From Streptomyces sp. JHA26 (GTDB lineage: Bacteria; Actinomycetota; Actinomycetes; Streptomycetales; Streptomycetaceae), in NCBI RefSeq assembly GCF_002005565.1, contig NZ_BDJC01000009.1, positions 62,001 through 126,000 on the forward strand: 64,000 bases of DNA, read 5' to 3'. A program made the translations under genes and the position numbers. Positions 8,583 to 16,773 of the stretch are shown one piece after another. Each line of letters starts with the position of its first letter. The first letter of the stretch is position 1. Under the pieces are notes generated by a model. The model saw nothing but the letters and a program-made list of their open reading frames with translations. It had not been told where the DNA came from and ran no database searches.

Positions 8583-9836
8583 ATGGCCTCCGCCACCACG
8601 TCCGACGCGCCGGCCCGCACCGGCGCCACCGGGAACAGCAGATGGACCGTGCTCCTGTGCTGGATCACCGTTCTACTCGAGGGCTACGACCTCGTCGTCC
8701 TCGGCGCCATCATCCCCACCCTGCTCAAGACCCACCACCTCGGCATGACCGCGGGTGACGCGACCACCGTCGCGACGCTCTCGCTCGTCGGCGTGGCCAT
8801 CGGCGCGGTCTGCGTCGGCCCGCTCGCCGACCGGCTGGGGCGCCGTCGCCTGCTCATCGGCTCGGTGGTGGTCTTCTCGGTCTTCACCCTCGTGGTGCCG
8901 CTGGCGAACTCCGTGACGATGTTCGCCGCGCTCCGTCTCGCCGCCGGTCTGGGCCTCGGCGCCTGCATGCCGGTCTCGCTGACGATGATGGCCGAGCACA
9001 TGCCGGCCGGCCGCCGGGCCCGGGCCAGCACCCTGACGATGACCGGATACCACACCGGCGCCGTCATCACCTCGCTGCTGGCCCTTCAGGTCACCGACGA
9101 CTGGAAGATCCTCTTCTACGTGCTCGGCGTCGTCGGCCTCGTCGTCGCCGCCGTCCAGTGGTTCAAGCTGCCGGAGTCGGAGGCCTTCGTGCGGGCCCGG
9201 CGGGACGGGGCCGCGCGGGTGCCGTTCACGGAGCTGCTGAAGCCGGCCTACCTGCGCGCGGGCATCGGCATCTGGGTCGCCTCGTTCATGGGACTGCTGC
9301 TGGTCTACGGCCTCAACACGTGGCTGCCGAAGCTGATGAACGACGCCGGCTACCCCGTCCCCACGGCCGTCACCCAGCTCCTCGTGCTCAACGTCGGCGG
9401 CGTCGTCGGCCTGGTCCTCGGCGGGTGGGTCGCCGACCGGCGGGGCATCAAGGTCACCACGATGGGCTGGTTCGCGGTGTCGGTGCTCATGCTGGCCTGC
9501 CTGAGCGTCAAGATGGACAGCGACCTGCTGCTCAACGCGGTCGTCTTCCTCACCGGCGTGTTCGTCTTCTCCGCGCAGGTCCTCGTCTACGCCTACGTGA
9601 CGAACTTCTATCCGGCCTCCGTGCGTGGCACGGCGCTCGGCTCGGCGTCCGGCATCGGCCGGATCGGTTCGATCGTCGGCCCGTCGATCACCGGCGCCCT
9701 GGTCTCCTCGGGGATCGGCCACCCGTGGGGCTTCTACTTCTTCGCCGCGGTCGCGGTCTGCGGCTTCCTGGCCGTGCTGACCCTGCCGGGCCGGATGCGG
9801 GGCGAGGGGGGACAGGCCGTCGAGGCCGCCGCCTGA
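8583..9836 (+). CDS. MFS permease, aromatic acid:H+ symporter (AAHS) family
   Basis: A 417-residue, 12-segment major facilitator protein. The loop 2-3 signature reads GPLADRLGRRR and the first helix contains the acidic E-G-Y-D pattern (LLEGYDLVVLGAI) typical of AAHS carriers such as PcaK and BenK. It follows the aldehyde dehydrogenase by 61 bases on the same strand and presumably imports the aromatic acid used by the pathway, likely benzoylformate or mandelate, by proton symport. A GGGGGGAA stretch precedes ATG 8583. Exact substrate is not visible from sequence. Confidence 0.9.
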   Translation: MASATTSDAPARTGATGNSRWTVLLCWITVLLEGYDLVVLGAIIPTLLKTHHLGMTAGDATTVATLSLVGVAIGAVCVGPLADRLGRRRLLIGSVVVFSVFTLVVPLANSVTMFAALRLAAGLGLGACMPVSLTMMAEHMPAGRRARASTLTMTGYHTGAVITSLLALQVTDDWKILFYVLGVVGLVVAAVQWFKLPESEAFVRARRDGAARVPFTELLKPAYLRAGIGIWVASFMGLLLVYGLNTWLPKLMNDAGYPVPTAVTQLLVLNVGGVVGLVLGGWVADRRGIKVTTMGWFAVSVLMLACLSVKMDSDLLLNAVVFLTGVFVFSAQVLVYAYVTNFYPASVRGTALGSASGIGRIGSIVGPSITGALVSSGIGHPWGFYFFAAVAVCGFLAVLTLPGRMRGEGGQAVEAAA

Positions 9837-9868
9837 CACCGGACGGCACGAGGAACGGCACGGAAAAA

Positions 9869-9901
9869 GGGAGCAGCCGGGCGGTACGGCCCGCTGCTCC
9901 C
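9869..9901. terminator. Bidirectional hairpin between the permease and lipoprotein genes
   Basis: GGGAGCAGC pairs with GCTGCTCCC, continued inward by GGGC/GCCC after one bulge, between two convergent genes. An A-rich run (GGAAAAAGG) on the left gives a short U-tract for the leftward transcript. Confidence 0.65.
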
Positions 9902-9923
9902 GGAGTGCTCGTCGGGCCGGTGC

Positions 9924-10676
9924 TCAGTCGCTGTCGACGTGCTGGCCCAGGATCTTGCCGTTCGTGGCGTCGACGTCGAGGGTCGTCTTGTTCCAGTTGT
10001 CGGTGTTCACGACGTCGACGGCCCACATGACCTGCTGGTCGTCGTTCTCGTCGAGTTCGACACCGGTGACGGTGCCCTTGGTCGTGTCCATGGCCGCCTG
10101 CACCGCCTGCTGCGGGGTCTGGGTGGCCTTCTTCAGCCGGTCGGCCATCTCCTTCTTGTCGTCGGCGTCCTGGTCGGCATCGGCCTGGGTGTGGAAGAAC
10201 TTGCCGCTGACCGCGTCGATGTCGACACGGTGCACGGTGCCGTCGGAGGTGGCGACCTTGGCCTCCCACTCGGGGGCGCCCTGGCTGGGGGCGGGGTTCG
10301 GGGTGCTCGGCATCGGCGAGCCCGTGGACGAGGTCGCCTCGGTCGAGGTCTTCTTCAGTTCGAGGTCGACGAGCTTGCTGCCGGACACCTCCTTGACGGC
10401 GGTGTCGGCGGCCTTGTCCCAGGTCACCTTGGCCATCGTGACCAGGGTCCTGCGCTCGGCCTGGTCCTCGTTCATCGAGGCCGAGGGAGAGGCGGAGGAA
10501 GGGGAGGCGGATTCGGAGACGGAGGCGGAACCGGAGGGGGATCCGGTCGGTGCCGCCTCGGCGACACTCGAGCGTGTCGTATCGGCGTTGGTACAGGCCG
10601 TCATCAGCAGGACGGAGCTGCCGAGGGCGCACGTCACGGCCATCGAACGCAGGGGAAGTCGTCGCACAGAGCTCAT
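9924..10676 (-). CDS. PepSY-domain lipoprotein
   Basis: A 250-residue exported lipoprotein: basic N terminus, hydrophobic core and lipobox LMTAC with Cys28 as lipidation site. A Ser/Pro/Glu-rich linker follows, then two PepSY-like repeats, the second ending in a WNKTTLDVDATNGKIL pattern. PepSY domains occur in protease propeptides and in secreted proteins thought to inhibit or chaperone peptidases. It lies two genes from the secreted protease SnpA, but no functional link is shown. Start ATG at 10676; a shorter lipoprotein start at MAVTCALG is possible. Confidence 0.85.
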   Translation of the reverse strand: MSSVRRLPLRSMAVTCALGSSVLLMTACTNADTTRSSVAEAAPTGSPSGSASVSESASPSSASPSASMNEDQAERRTLVTMAKVTWDKAADTAVKEVSGSKLVDLELKKTSTEATSSTGSPMPSTPNPAPSQGAPEWEAKVATSDGTVHRVDIDAVSGKFFHTQADADQDADDKKEMADRLKKATQTPQQAVQAAMDTTKGTVTGVELDENDDQQVMWAVDVVNTDNWNKTTLDVDATNGKILGQHVDSD

Positions 10677-10754
10677 GCCCCTCTCCGTAACCGTTTGGCC
10701 CTGTTGTCATACCGGTTCGCGAGAGAAAGCACCCGAATGGGCGGATAGTCCGTT

Positions 10755-11744
10755 TCAGCGGACGGGGACGAACTCCGCCCGGTCGGTGCCCGCGCCGGTC
10801 ACCGGTGAGCACGGGGCCACGGCGTGCGGCCGGCGGCCCTCCAGCCACTCCCGGTACGCGGAGGACTGGCGGGCCACCTCCCAGTACGCCTCCTCCAGCG
10901 CGGGGTAGACCGCGTCCAGTTCGGCCCGGGTGCGCGCGGCCAGCAGCAGGCGCACGCCGAGGGGGTCTCCGTGCAGGCGCCGTACCGCCGTGTCGGGGCG
11001 GGACTGGGAGCTGGGCTGGCAGACGGTGACGACCTCGCCGGTCGCGACGAGGGACGCGGCGGTGTGGTAGTCGCCGTGCAGGACGCGCGGGTCGAGGCCG
11101 ACGGCGCGCAGCATGCGGTGCACGCCGTCCCACTCGCCGTCGACGGTGGGGTCGACCATCCACCGGTCGTCGGCGAGGTCGGTGAGGTGGACGACGGGGC
11201 GGGCCGCCGCCGGATGGTCGGCGGGCAGCATGACGAACTGCGGTTCGCGCTCGATCAGGACCCGCAGCCGCAGGCCCTCGGGGACGTGCAGCGGACAGCC
11301 CTCCACCTCGTGCACGAAGGCGACGTCGAGCTGGCCGTCGCAGACCCTGCGCAGCAGGGCGTTGGCGGAGACGTCCATCTGGAGCGTCGGTTCCAGGCCG
11401 GGGCGTCTGAGCCGGCGCAGCCAGCCGGCGAGGGCACGGCTCGCGGTGGAGCCGACGCGCAGCCGGCTGTCGCCGCCGGCCGCGGCGGCGCGGGCCTCGC
11501 GGACGAGGGTGCGCATGTCGGCCAGCAGCGGGCGGGCCCGGCCGAGGACGGTGCGGCCGAGCGGGGTGGGGCGGCAGCCGCTGCGTTCCCGGACGAACAG
11601 CTGCCCGCCCAGGGCCTGTTCGATGCGGCTCAACTGGGTGCTCAACGTGGGCTGGGCGACGCCGAGTTGACGTGCCGCCCGGTGCAGGCTGCCGGCGTCG
11701 GCTATGGCGCACAGCGCGCGAAGATGCCTCACCTCGAGCTCCAT
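10755..11744 (-). CDS. LysR-family activator of the snapalysin gene (SnpR-like)
   Basis: A 329-residue LysR regulator with an N-terminal helix-turn-helix (residues about 3-62, VRHLRALCAIADAGSLHRAA) and an effector domain. Divergent LysR genes next to snapalysin genes are established in Streptomyces lividans, S. coelicolor and S. sp. C5, where the regulator activates the protease gene. The 195-base divergent gap at 11745-11939 should hold its binding sites. ATG at 11744. The 3' end is 78 bases from the lipoprotein start on the same strand, so read-through into it is possible. Confidence 0.9.
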   Translation of the reverse strand: MELEVRHLRALCAIADAGSLHRAARQLGVAQPTLSTQLSRIEQALGGQLFVRERSGCRPTPLGRTVLGRARPLLADMRTLVREARAAAAGGDSRLRVGSTASRALAGWLRRLRRPGLEPTLQMDVSANALLRRVCDGQLDVAFVHEVEGCPLHVPEGLRLRVLIEREPQFVMLPADHPAAARPVVHLTDLADDRWMVDPTVDGEWDGVHRMLRAVGLDPRVLHGDYHTAASLVATGEVVTVCQPSSQSRPDTAVRRLHGDPLGVRLLLAARTRAELDAVYPALEEAYWEVARQSSAYREWLEGRRPHAVAPCSPVTGAGTDRAEFVPVR

Positions 11745-11939
11745 GCAGGGAGCGTAGAGCGGAACAGTTGGTTGCGCCAGGTGAACAAAACGCGGCGGAA
11801 CAGGGCGAGTTCAGCACTCCCGTCGAACCTGGGTGATAGCCCGGTCCTATCGCCTGTTGCCATCATCACAGCGGACTCATGGGCGCCTCACACTCACCGG
11901 TGACGACTTCTCCCCACTCCCCCACGCAAGGAGTCATCG

Positions 11940-12623
11940 ATGCGCATCACCCTGCCCCTGCTGTCCACCGCGGTCGGCCTCGGCCTGACCGCCGCCGTGC
12001 TCGGCACCGGCCCGGCCGTGACGGCCGCCGCTCCCCAGCCCCAGGCCCCCGTGGCCCGGGCCGGTTACCAGCCCTCGGCCGGCTCGGCCGAGGACGCCCG
12101 CGCCAACCAGGCGTTCTTCGAGGCGGTCGTCAGGTCCGTCGCCGAGAAGCGGGCGGCCAACCCGTCCTCGACAGCCGCCGTCACCGTGTACTACAGCACG
12201 AGAAACGCGCCCAGCTTCCGCACCCAGATATCCCGCAGCGCCCAGATCTGGAACAGCTCGGTGTCCAACGTGCGCCTCGCGGAGAGCAGTTCCGGCGCCG
12301 ACTTCTCGTACTACGAGGGCAACGACTCACGCGGCTCGTACGCCTCCACCGACGGGCACGGCAGCGGCTACATCTTCCTCGACTACACGCAGAACCGGCA
12401 GTACGACTCCACCCGTGTGACCGCGCACGAGACGGGGCACGTGCTCGGTCTGCCCGACCACTACTCGGGTCCGTGCAGCGAGCTGATGTCGGGCGGCGGC
12501 CCCGGCCCGTCCTGCACCAACCCGTACCCCAACGCCACCGAGCGCAGCCGGGTGAACCAGCTGTGGGCGTACGGGTTCGCGGCCGCCCTGGACAAGGCGC
12601 TGGAGAAGAGCGGGCAGCGCTGA
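11940..12623 (+). CDS. snpA: Snapalysin, small secreted metalloprotease (M7)
   Basis: A 227-residue preproprotein. A signal peptide (residues 1 to about 30, AVTAAAP cleavage region) and a short pro-segment precede the mature enzyme, which begins near residue 79 ([16 protein letters not shown]). The zinc site is [11 protein letters not shown] at 163-173: His163, His167 and Asp173 are the ligands and Glu164 the catalyst. Asp as third ligand defines family M7. Conserved Cys pairs occur at PCSELM and PSCTNP. It is among the smallest metalloproteases and degrades milk proteins. Divergent from its LysR regulator; a strong hairpin follows the stop codon. Confidence 0.96.
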   Translation: MRITLPLLSTAVGLGLTAAVLGTGPAVTAAAPQPQAPVARAGYQPSAGSAEDARANQAFFEAVVRSVAEKRAANPSSTAAVTVYYSTRNAPSFRTQISRSAQIWNSSVSNVRLAESSSGADFSYYEGNDSRGSYASTDGHGSGYIFLDYTQNRQYDSTRVTAHETGHVLGLPDHYSGPCSELMSGGGPGPSCTNPYPNATERSRVNQLWAYGFAAALDKALEKSGQR

Positions 12624-12652
12624 GCGGTACGTAGCGGTACGTGAGGACAGTT

Positions 12653-12682
12653 GTGGGGACGGCCCGCCCGGGCCGTCCCCAC
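12653..12682 (+). terminator. Strong hairpin after snpA
   Basis: A perfect 14-bp stem (GTGGGGACGGCCCG paired with CGGGCCGTCCCCAC) around a 2-base centre, 30 bases past the snpA stop. Confidence 0.75.
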
Positions 12683-12764
12683 GCACGTGCGCCCGGACCG
12701 CTTGCGGGACTTCCGAGGGGGTACCCGACGCCCACTGGTGAGCACTCCAGCGAAGGAGCCCCAC

Positions 12765-13025
12765 GTGGACGACCGGAAGGCACCCGCCGACGGCGGTCTC
12801 GGCGATCTGGAACCCGGCACGCGGCAGCGCGCGCAGTTGCGTGTCCGCGTGGCCGACATCTCGTGGACGGCGTTGTGCGTGGTGCTCGCGCTGTGGGCCG
12901 TCTGGAGCGCCGTGGGGGTGGCCCGGGGTGCGACGGCGTGGGCGTACTGCGCCGTGGCCTGGGTGCTGCTGGCCGCGGCGCTGGCCCTGCGCGCGGCGGC
13001 GATCCGGCGCAGGACCTCCCTGTGA
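12765..13025 (+). CDS. Small two-helix membrane protein
   Basis: An 86-residue protein. A charged N-terminal tail of about 35 residues is followed by two hydrophobic segments (ADISWTALCVVLALWAVWSA and WAYCAVAWVLLAAALALRA) and a basic end, predicting an integral membrane hairpin with cytosolic termini. GTG at 12765 is preceded six bases upstream by GAAGGAG, a good ribosome site. I do not recognise a family and the neighbours give no hint. Confidence 0.7.
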   Translation: MDDRKAPADGGLGDLEPGTRQRAQLRVRVADISWTALCVVLALWAVWSAVGVARGATAWAYCAVAWVLLAAALALRAAAIRRRTSL

Positions 13026-13095
13026 CCGCCCGGGCCGGCCGTCGGCCGCGGAAGTGAGCTGCGGCCGGGGGGACTTGGGCCCGGGGCGCGGCAGC

Positions 13096-13719
13096 TCAGC
13101 CGTGTGCGGCGGCGGGCAGCGCGTCCAGCACGGCGCGGTGCACGGCCCGCGCCAGCCGGGCGCCCCACTCGGAGCGGGGGCCGGCGAAGGCGTGGACCTC
13201 CGTGCCGGGACGCGGCGCGCGGGCGGCGACGCACACGGCGTCGGTGGGGGTTCCGGAGCAGTCGAGGCCCGCTTCGACCAGTGCCTGCACCTTGGCCTCG
13301 GTCGCCGTGATGACCGCGTTGACCAGGGCGGCGTCGCTCAGGACCACCGGCAGGGCGGCGAGGATGTTGATGGTGCCCGGCCCGGGCGCCCCCGCGCCGT
13401 CCTCCCGCGGTGCCGCCGCCCACCCGCGCACGGAGACGCCCGCGGTGACGACGGCTTCCGCGCCGCCGTCCCGCGCGCGGCCGGGGTCGCGGACGTCGGC
13501 GGCGGTCATCAGACCCATGCCCCGGCCCTCGGCTCCGACGGCGCGGGCCAGGTCGGCGAGGTGCCGGGCGGGGTCGGTGCGTCGGTAGCCGTGCGCCACC
13601 TGGGCGTTGAGGACCCATGCGCAGTCGGCGATACCGCCGCCGAGCACGGCGCTGCCGGCCATCCGCCAGCCCGGCCCGGGGCGCCACAGCAGGGCGTGCA
13701 GCCGTTCGCCGTCCTCCAC
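13096..13719 (-). CDS. cbiZ: Adenosylcobinamide amidohydrolase (CbiZ family)
   Basis: A 207-residue protein of the CbiZ family, which hydrolyses the aminopropanol-linked amide of adenosylcobinamide or pseudo-B12 to adenosylcobyric acid so salvaged corrinoids can re-enter B12 synthesis. Conserved family blocks are visible: SAVLGGGI near residue 24, GTINILAALPVVLSDAALVNA in the middle, then ATEAKVQALVEAG and CSGTPTDAVCVA. Start is uncertain: GTG at 13719 has only a weak ribosome site, and the frame remains open upstream without ATG. No other cobalamin gene lies in the window, so it acts as a lone salvage gene here. Confidence 0.85.
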   Translation of the reverse strand: MEDGERLHALLWRPGPGWRMAGSAVLGGGIADCAWVLNAQVAHGYRRTDPARHLADLARAVGAEGRGMGLMTAADVRDPGRARDGGAEAVVTAGVSVRGWAAAPREDGAGAPGPGTINILAALPVVLSDAALVNAVITATEAKVQALVEAGLDCSGTPTDAVCVAARAPRPGTEVHAFAGPRSEWGARLARAVHRAVLDALPAAAHG

Positions 13720-14027
13720 GCGGGCCAGACGCTCCAGGTCCAGCAGACGGGGCCCGGTTCGGGGGAGGGGAGGAGGGCGGGCACCGGTCGGGGCTCCTTG
13801 CCGGTTCGGGGACGGACCGGACGATGGTACGCGGCGAAGGCGCGAAGGCCCGCCGGGCCCTTGGGGGAACGGGTTCGCCCCCGCCCCGTCGGCACCCGGT
13901 GCCGCGGTACGGGGACGCCGGGGCCGCGCCGTTCACGGCGTCGCCGTCGCCGCGCATTGCGGACCGGGTCCGGGACACTTTCACTGAAGGCACTTCGCCG
14001 TCAGGCGTCAGATCGGAGGCCACCACG

Positions 14028-14378
14028 ATGCTGTCCCACACCCTGGAGCACGGAGTCCTCGTCATCACGGTGGATCAGGATCCGGGAGTCGACGGGCGGG
14101 CCGCGCTGTCCACGCACATCAGCCATCTCGTCGACGCCCATCGGCCGGCCCCGGTCGTCATCGTGCTGACCGAGAAGGCCTCCAGTGGTGCCGCGGTCAG
14201 TGCCGTGCTCCGGGCCCATCAGTGGTGCGGTCGCCTCGGTGTCCTGATGAGCGTGGTCACCCACAGCGCCCCGGTCCGGCGGCTGCTGGAGGACAACGCC
14301 GACACGTCCGGTCCCCGCCTGGTCGTGCACGCCCGGATCGACACGGCCATCACCACCGCCTTCACCGCAGCGGCCTAA
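14028..14378 (+). CDS. Small STAS-like (anti-sigma antagonist-type) protein
   Basis: A 116-residue protein. The alternation of strand and helix (LVITVDQD, APVVIVLTEKAS, RLGVLMSVVTHSAPVRRLLE) resembles STAS-domain proteins such as anti-anti-sigma factors, but the phosphorylatable DSSG-type serine motif is not obvious; KASSGAAV is the nearest match. ATG at 14028 follows GGAGG by seven bases. It is 13 kb from the anti-sigma-type ATPase gene, so a pairing is not implied. Fold assignment is tentative. Confidence 0.7.
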   Translation: MLSHTLEHGVLVITVDQDPGVDGRAALSTHISHLVDAHRPAPVVIVLTEKASSGAAVSAVLRAHQWCGRLGVLMSVVTHSAPVRRLLEDNADTSGPRLVVHARIDTAITTAFTAAA

Positions 14379-14412
14379 CGCCGTGTCGGAAGGCGCGCGG
14401 CGACGGCGGGGT

Positions 14413-14443
14413 CCGGCCGGCGGCACCGGGTGCCGCCGGCCGG
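14413..14443. terminator. Hairpin between convergent genes
   Basis: A perfect 13-bp inverted repeat, CCGGCCGGCGGCA / TGCCGCCGGCCGG, with a 5-base loop, between the STAS-like gene and hmp, which face each other. Confidence 0.75.
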
Positions 14444-14464
14444 TGCACGGTTCCGGCGCCGGTT

Positions 14465-15661
14465 CTACTGCTGTCCGAGCCAGAGGTCGGGGCCGAAGAC
14501 CTCGTAGTGGACGGCCTCGGCGGGCACTCCGCGGCGCAGCAGGTCGCCGCGGACGGCGCGCATGAAGGGCACCGGGCCGCACAGGTAGACCGTGAGCCCC
14601 TCGGGCAGGTCCAGGACGTCGACGTCGACGAGTCCGGCCGACGCCCGGGGCGCCTGGTCGCCGGGCTCCTCGTACCAGAGGTGGAGCCGGGCGTCCGGGA
14701 GCGCGCCTATCAGGTCGAGCTGCTCCTGCCGGTGGGCGTGGTCGGCGGGGGTGCGGTCGGCGTGGACGACGGTGACCGGACGGCTGCTGCCGGTGGCGGC
14801 CAGGTGGTCCAGCATGGCCAGCATGGGGGTGACGCCGATTCCGGCGGAGACCAGCAGCAGCGGGCCGTCGCCCTCGGTCAGCGCGAGGTCGCCGAACGGC
14901 TCGGAGACGGTGAGCACATCACCCTCGCGCGCGGTGGCGTGGAGCCAGGACGAGACCTCGCCGTCCGGCCGGCCGCCGCCCTGGACGCGCTTGACGGTGA
15001 TCCGCCGGTCGGACCGGCCGGGTGCGGCGGACAGGCTGTACTGGCGGATCTGGTGCGAGCCGTCGGGCAGTTCGGACCGGACGCTGACGTACTGGCCCGG
15101 GCGGAACGGCCGCACGGGGCGGTCGTCGGCCGGCCGCAGCACGAAGGAGACGGCGTCGGGGCTCTCCTCGCGCCGCTCGACGATCTCCGTGCGGCGCCAG
15201 ACCTGCCCCTCGGCGACCTCGGCCTCCTGGTAGAGGCGGGCCTCGACGGCGATGAGCGCGTTGGCCATCAGCCAGTAGACCTCGTCCCAGGCGGCGGCGA
15301 CCTCCGGGGTGACGGCGTCGCCGAGGACCTCCGCGATCGCCGCGAACAGGTGATGGTGGACGATCTTGTACTGGTCGGAGGTGACGCCGAGGGAGGCGTG
15401 CTTGTGCGCGATCCGGGAGAGCATCGCGTCGGGGCGGGCGTCGGGACGCTCCAGCAGCATGCCGGCGAACGCCGCGATGGACCCGGCCAGGGCCTTCTGC
15501 TGCTCTCCGTTGGCCTGGTTGCCCCGGTTGAACAGGTCCCTCAGCAGCTCGGGGTGGGCGTCGAACAGCTTGCGGTAGAACAGCTCGGTGATGTCACCGA
15601 TGGCCGCTCCGACCGCGGGGAGGGTGGCCCGGACCACGGGAACGGACTGTTCGGAGAGCAC
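14465..15661 (-). CDS. hmp: Flavohaemoglobin, nitric oxide dioxygenase
   Basis: This 398-residue cytosolic enzyme oxidises nitric oxide to nitrate using O2 and NAD(P)H. An N-terminal globin domain (1 to about 140) has Tyr29 at the distal B10 position (LFYRKLF) and the proximal histidine in the IAHKHASLG motif near residue 88. An FNR-like reductase domain follows, with the flavin motif RQYSLS and nucleotide-binding segments LLVSAGIGVTPMLAML and CGPVPFM. Start GTG at 15661 has AAGGAG upstream. The NO sensor gene nsrR lies immediately upstream on the same strand, matching the established NsrR control of hmpA in Streptomyces. Confidence 0.95.
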   Translation of the reverse strand: MLSEQSVPVVRATLPAVGAAIGDITELFYRKLFDAHPELLRDLFNRGNQANGEQQKALAGSIAAFAGMLLERPDARPDAMLSRIAHKHASLGVTSDQYKIVHHHLFAAIAEVLGDAVTPEVAAAWDEVYWLMANALIAVEARLYQEAEVAEGQVWRRTEIVERREESPDAVSFVLRPADDRPVRPFRPGQYVSVRSELPDGSHQIRQYSLSAAPGRSDRRITVKRVQGGGRPDGEVSSWLHATAREGDVLTVSEPFGDLALTEGDGPLLLVSAGIGVTPMLAMLDHLAATGSSRPVTVVHADRTPADHAHRQEQLDLIGALPDARLHLWYEEPGDQAPRASAGLVDVDVLDLPEGLTVYLCGPVPFMRAVRGDLLRRGVPAEAVHYEVFGPDLWLGQQ

Positions 15662-15672
15662 AGCGACTCCTT

Positions 15673-15695
15673 GATCGGCAGATGATTTTCGTGTT
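15673..15695 (-). promoter_or_regulatory. Possible NsrR-like site upstream of hmp
   Basis: Read on the minus strand, the segment begins AACACGAAAATCATCT, which resembles the half-site of NsrR operators at hmpA promoters, but the second half is poorly conserved. It lies 12-34 bases upstream of the GTG. Weak evidence by sequence alone. Confidence 0.35.
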
Positions 15696-15733
15696 TTGAG
15701 TCACAGGCCGGCACGTGCCGCGCCGCCCGCCCG

Positions 15734-16180
15734 TCAGCCGGGTGGACGAGCCGTCAGACCGACCAGGACCGGACCGGTCGGCGAGGCCACCAGGTCGGTG
15801 ACGGTCAGCGGGTCGAGCGCGCCGTAGAACGCCTCCTGGGCGGCGCGCAGGGCGCCCCGCAGCCGGCAGGCACCGCGCAGCGGGCACGGCGTGTCGCCCT
15901 CGCAGGCGACGACCTCGCCGTCGCCCTCCAGTTCCCGGACCAGCCAGCCGACCGAGGCGTGCCGCCCCAGGTCGGTCAGCGTCAGTCCGCCGCCGCGGCC
16001 GCGCCTGGCCTCCACCACACCGAGGTGCTGGAGGCGGGTGATGGCCTTCGCGGCGTGCGTGTACGGCACGCCGACGGCCTCGGCCACCTCGCGGGTGGCG
16101 AGGGGGTCGTCGCCGTCCTTCAGGACCGCCAGTCGCATCACGGAACGCAGCGCCAGGTCGGTGAACTTCGTCAGCCGCAC
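15734..16180 (-). CDS. nsrR: NsrR, nitric-oxide-sensing Rrf2-family repressor
   Basis: A 148-residue Rrf2 repressor. The winged helix (residues 1-60, MRLTKFTDLALR) is followed by three cysteines at 93, 99 and 105 (CEGDTPCPLRGAC), the same numbers and spacing as the [4Fe-4S] ligands of S. coelicolor NsrR. NO nitrosylates the cluster and releases DNA. The gene is followed 72 bases later by hmp, its expected target. Start is GTG at 16180; an imperfect palindrome lies 10 bases upstream, suggesting autoregulation. Confidence 0.95.
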   Translation of the reverse strand: MRLTKFTDLALRSVMRLAVLKDGDDPLATREVAEAVGVPYTHAAKAITRLQHLGVVEARRGRGGGLTLTDLGRHASVGWLVRELEGDGEVVACEGDTPCPLRGACRLRGALRAAQEAFYGALDPLTVTDLVASPTGPVLVGLTARPPG

Positions 16181-16189
16181 ACCCGGACC

Positions 16190-16209
16190 CTAACAAATAC
16201 GCATGTTAG
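16190..16209 (-). promoter_or_regulatory. NsrR-type operator at the nsrR promoter
   Basis: CTAACAAATACGCATGTTAG, with CTAACA and TGTTAG as perfect outer arms. It lies directly before the nsrR start and is strikingly AT-rich for this DNA. Known S. coelicolor NsrR sites are of this AT-rich inverted-repeat type and include nsrR itself. Confidence 0.65.
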
Positions 16210-16329
16210 ATTCGCCTTTACCTGCGGTCGGGGACCTGTGGAGTGCGTCACTCGACGGGGCCGCGCCGGGACGGCCGCCCAACGGGGCGGCGGGCGACCG
16301 CGGTGGGACACGGCGGACGGTGACATCCG

Positions 16330-16761
16330 ATGACAGCGGAAGACGGCGGCTCCTGCGCCCCGGTCGAGGAGGCTCCTCTCCCCCGGGTCCTGTGCGACAC
16401 CGCGGAGCTCCTGGCCCGTGCCGAGGACGCGGGGGGCGGCGCCCTGTGGCGGCTCGCCGAACCGGGACGGCAGCTGGACGCCAACGTCGTCCGCGTCCCC
16501 GCGTCCGGACGGGTCGGCACGCACACCGAGCCCGACCTCGACGTCCTGCTGCTCGTCCTCGACGGGGCGGCCACCCTCGTCTGCGCCGACGGCGACCGCC
16601 CGCTGCGGCCGGGGCTGCTGACCTGGCTGCCGCACGGTTCGACGCGCGCCGTCCAGGCCGGGCCCGACGGGGTGACGTATCTGACGGTCCACCGGCGCCG
16701 GCCCGGCATGCGGATCCAGCCGCCCGGTGCCGCCGACCGGCTCCGTCCCGGCGGCGCCTGA
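16330..16761 (+). CDS. Cupin-domain protein
   Basis: A 143-residue single-domain cupin. The first metal motif is partly preserved (GTHTEPDLDVLLLVLDG, near residues 62-78), and a second motif region is PGLLTWLPHGSTRAVQAG. Such proteins bind metals or sugars or serve as small isomerases or dioxygenases; the substrate is unknown. It ends with a Pro/Arg-rich tail. ATG at 16330 has no strong ribosome site, only a weak GACGGTGAC stretch. It converges on the ABC ATPase gene with a 12-base gap. Confidence 0.75.
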   Translation: MTAEDGGSCAPVEEAPLPRVLCDTAELLARAEDAGGGALWRLAEPGRQLDANVVRVPASGRVGTHTEPDLDVLLLVLDGAATLVCADGDRPLRPGLLTWLPHGSTRAVQAGPDGVTYLTVHRRRPGMRIQPPGAADRLRPGGA

Positions 16762-16773
16762 ACGGCGGCCCGG

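Noticed and set aside
7067..8668. Minus-strand open frame opposite the aldehyde dehydrogenase and permease start
   Set aside because: Its translation is His/Asp/Arg-rich with no domain; the plus-strand genes carry catalytic motifs.
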